NCBI GenBank assembly: GCA_013202725.1
Contig: JABMRH010000148.1
Coordinates: forward strand, 1-6,981
DNA: 6,981 nt
DNA from: Desulfobacteraceae bacterium
GTDB lineage: Bacteria; Desulfobacterota; Desulfobacteria; Desulfobacterales; ETH-SRB1
Direction: 5' to 3'
Positions within the stretch are counted from its first letter, which is position 1; each line of letters starts with the position of its first letter. Positions 5,373 to 6,981 of this stretch are shown here, one piece after another. Under the pieces are notes generated by a model, which had not been told where the DNA came from, searched no databases, and was given only the letters and a program-made list of their open reading frames with translations. Both the position numbers and the translations under genes were made by a program.

Positions 5373-5451
5373 TGGACGCGAAGCGGACCTGCCGCGACGG
5401 GCGCGAGCACGGCGGGCGGGGTGTGTACCTAACTGCAACAGCGAGCGCATT

Positions 5452-5471
5452 CCCCGCAGCTTGCTGCAGGG
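5452..5471. repeat. Imperfect palindrome with CCCCGCAGC core
   Basis: CCC-C-GCAGC and GCTGC-A-GGG form an 8-bp stem with one C/A mismatch around TT. The very short loop means it could extrude as a cruciform or act as a REP-like unit. TTCTTCAATCC follows, so it is not a strong terminator for tadA. Confidence 0.5.
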
Positions 5472-5525
5472 TTCTTCAATCCTTTGCATCAACTAATCGG
5501 GAGAACATCCTAAAATAATTATATA

Positions 5526-5532
5526 AAAGGAG
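5526..5532 (+). promoter_or_regulatory. Strong ribosome binding site of purA
   Basis: AAAGGAG lies 6 nt before the GTG at 5539. It fixes GTG as the start of purA. The encoded sequence from there matches the expected PurA N terminus ([17 protein letters not shown]). Confidence 0.85.
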
Positions 5533-5535
5533 TAA

Positions 5536-6834
<1,299 letters not shown>

Positions 6835-6853
6835 AAGCTGTTTTGGGGAGGAC

Positions 6854-6880
6854 AAAGAACCTTAATTGTTAAGGGTCTTT
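6854..6880 (+). terminator. Hairpin terminator after purA
   Basis: AAAGAACCTTAA (6854-6865) pairs with TTAAGGGTCTTT (6869-6880) around TTG. This gives 11 base pairs with one A/G mismatch, 20 bp after the purA stop. The 3' arm ends in TCTTT, but the following bases are CGT, so the U tract is short. It is a plausible intrinsic terminator or a 3'-end processing barrier. Confidence 0.55.
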
Positions 6881-6926
6881 CGTAAAAAGTTGAACTATAG
6901 AGAAATAGTGAGAATGTCCATTAATC

Positions 6927-6981
6927 CGTCATTCCCGCCCCTTAGTTCGTCATTCCCGCCCCTTAGTTCGTCATTCCCGCC
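6927..6981. repeat. 21-bp tandem repeat running off the window
   Basis: A 21-bp unit beginning CGTCATTCCCGCC and ending CCTTAGTT occurs at 6927-6947 and 6948-6968, and again from 6969, cut by the window end after 13 bp. All copies are identical. CGTCATTCCCGC resembles a dispersed intergenic repeat common in this kind of genome. The true array length is unknown. Confidence 0.85.

Noticed and set aside
5276..5518. Open frame over the tadA end and the GC-rich gap
   Set aside because: It starts inside tadA in another frame, its product is low-complexity sequence from the repeat, and it has no start signals.
6914..6981. Open frame from ATG 6914 reading through the 21-bp repeats (repeating SFPPLSS)
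   Set aside because: It is open only because the unit is a multiple of three without a stop in that frame. There is no ribosome binding site and the window ends before any stop.
6927..6981. CRISPR array
   Set aside because: The copies are head to tail with no unique spacers, and a 21-bp period is too short for repeat plus spacer.

Overview
The window is about 7 kb of bacterial chromosome with moderate to low GC. It most resembles an anaerobic, sulfate-reducer-type member of the Desulfobacterota. That placement is inference: it rests on a CooC-type nickel-insertion ATPase (CO dehydrogenase/acetyl-CoA synthase metabolism), the biotin gene pair, and dispersed repeats in the gaps (heptamer arrays, a CGTCATTCCCGC repeat). 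No rRNA, tRNA or complete transposon is visible.

Left part, minus strand (116-2617): a probable three-gene operon read right to left. It encodes a CooC-like ATPase, a histone-deacetylase-family (AcuC-like) enzyme and a two-CBS-plus-ACT (AcuB-like) protein, with gaps of 53 and 67 bp and no terminator between genes. A plausible terminator overlaps the last stop codon. The set suggests control of acetyl-CoA-producing enzymes: metallocentre maturation plus removal of lysine acetylation under nucleotide control.

Middle, plus strand (2799-4378): a divergent biotin unit. A perfect -35 box and a palindromic BirA-type operator lie in front of birA, which overlaps bioY by 4 bp (ATGA). This looks like an autoregulated pair of biotin sensor/ligase and biotin uptake protein.

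4379-4862 is the oddest stretch. The whole gap between bioY and tadA is filled by four arrays of a 7-bp unit (TAGCNNT / NNGCTAA), arranged as two inverted pairs. The second pair encloses a four-helix-bundle (23S rRNA intervening-sequence-type) gene that has lost its middle; its last codons and stop lie inside the repeat arm. tadA (tRNA adenosine deaminase) starts 5 bp after the last array and has no visible Shine-Dalgarno sequence.

5331-5538 is a gap with a very GC-rich repeat-like segment and two hairpins. purA (adenylosuccinate synthetase, GTG start, strong ribosome binding site) follows, with a hairpin terminator 20 bp after its stop. The window ends inside a 21-bp tandem repeat array.
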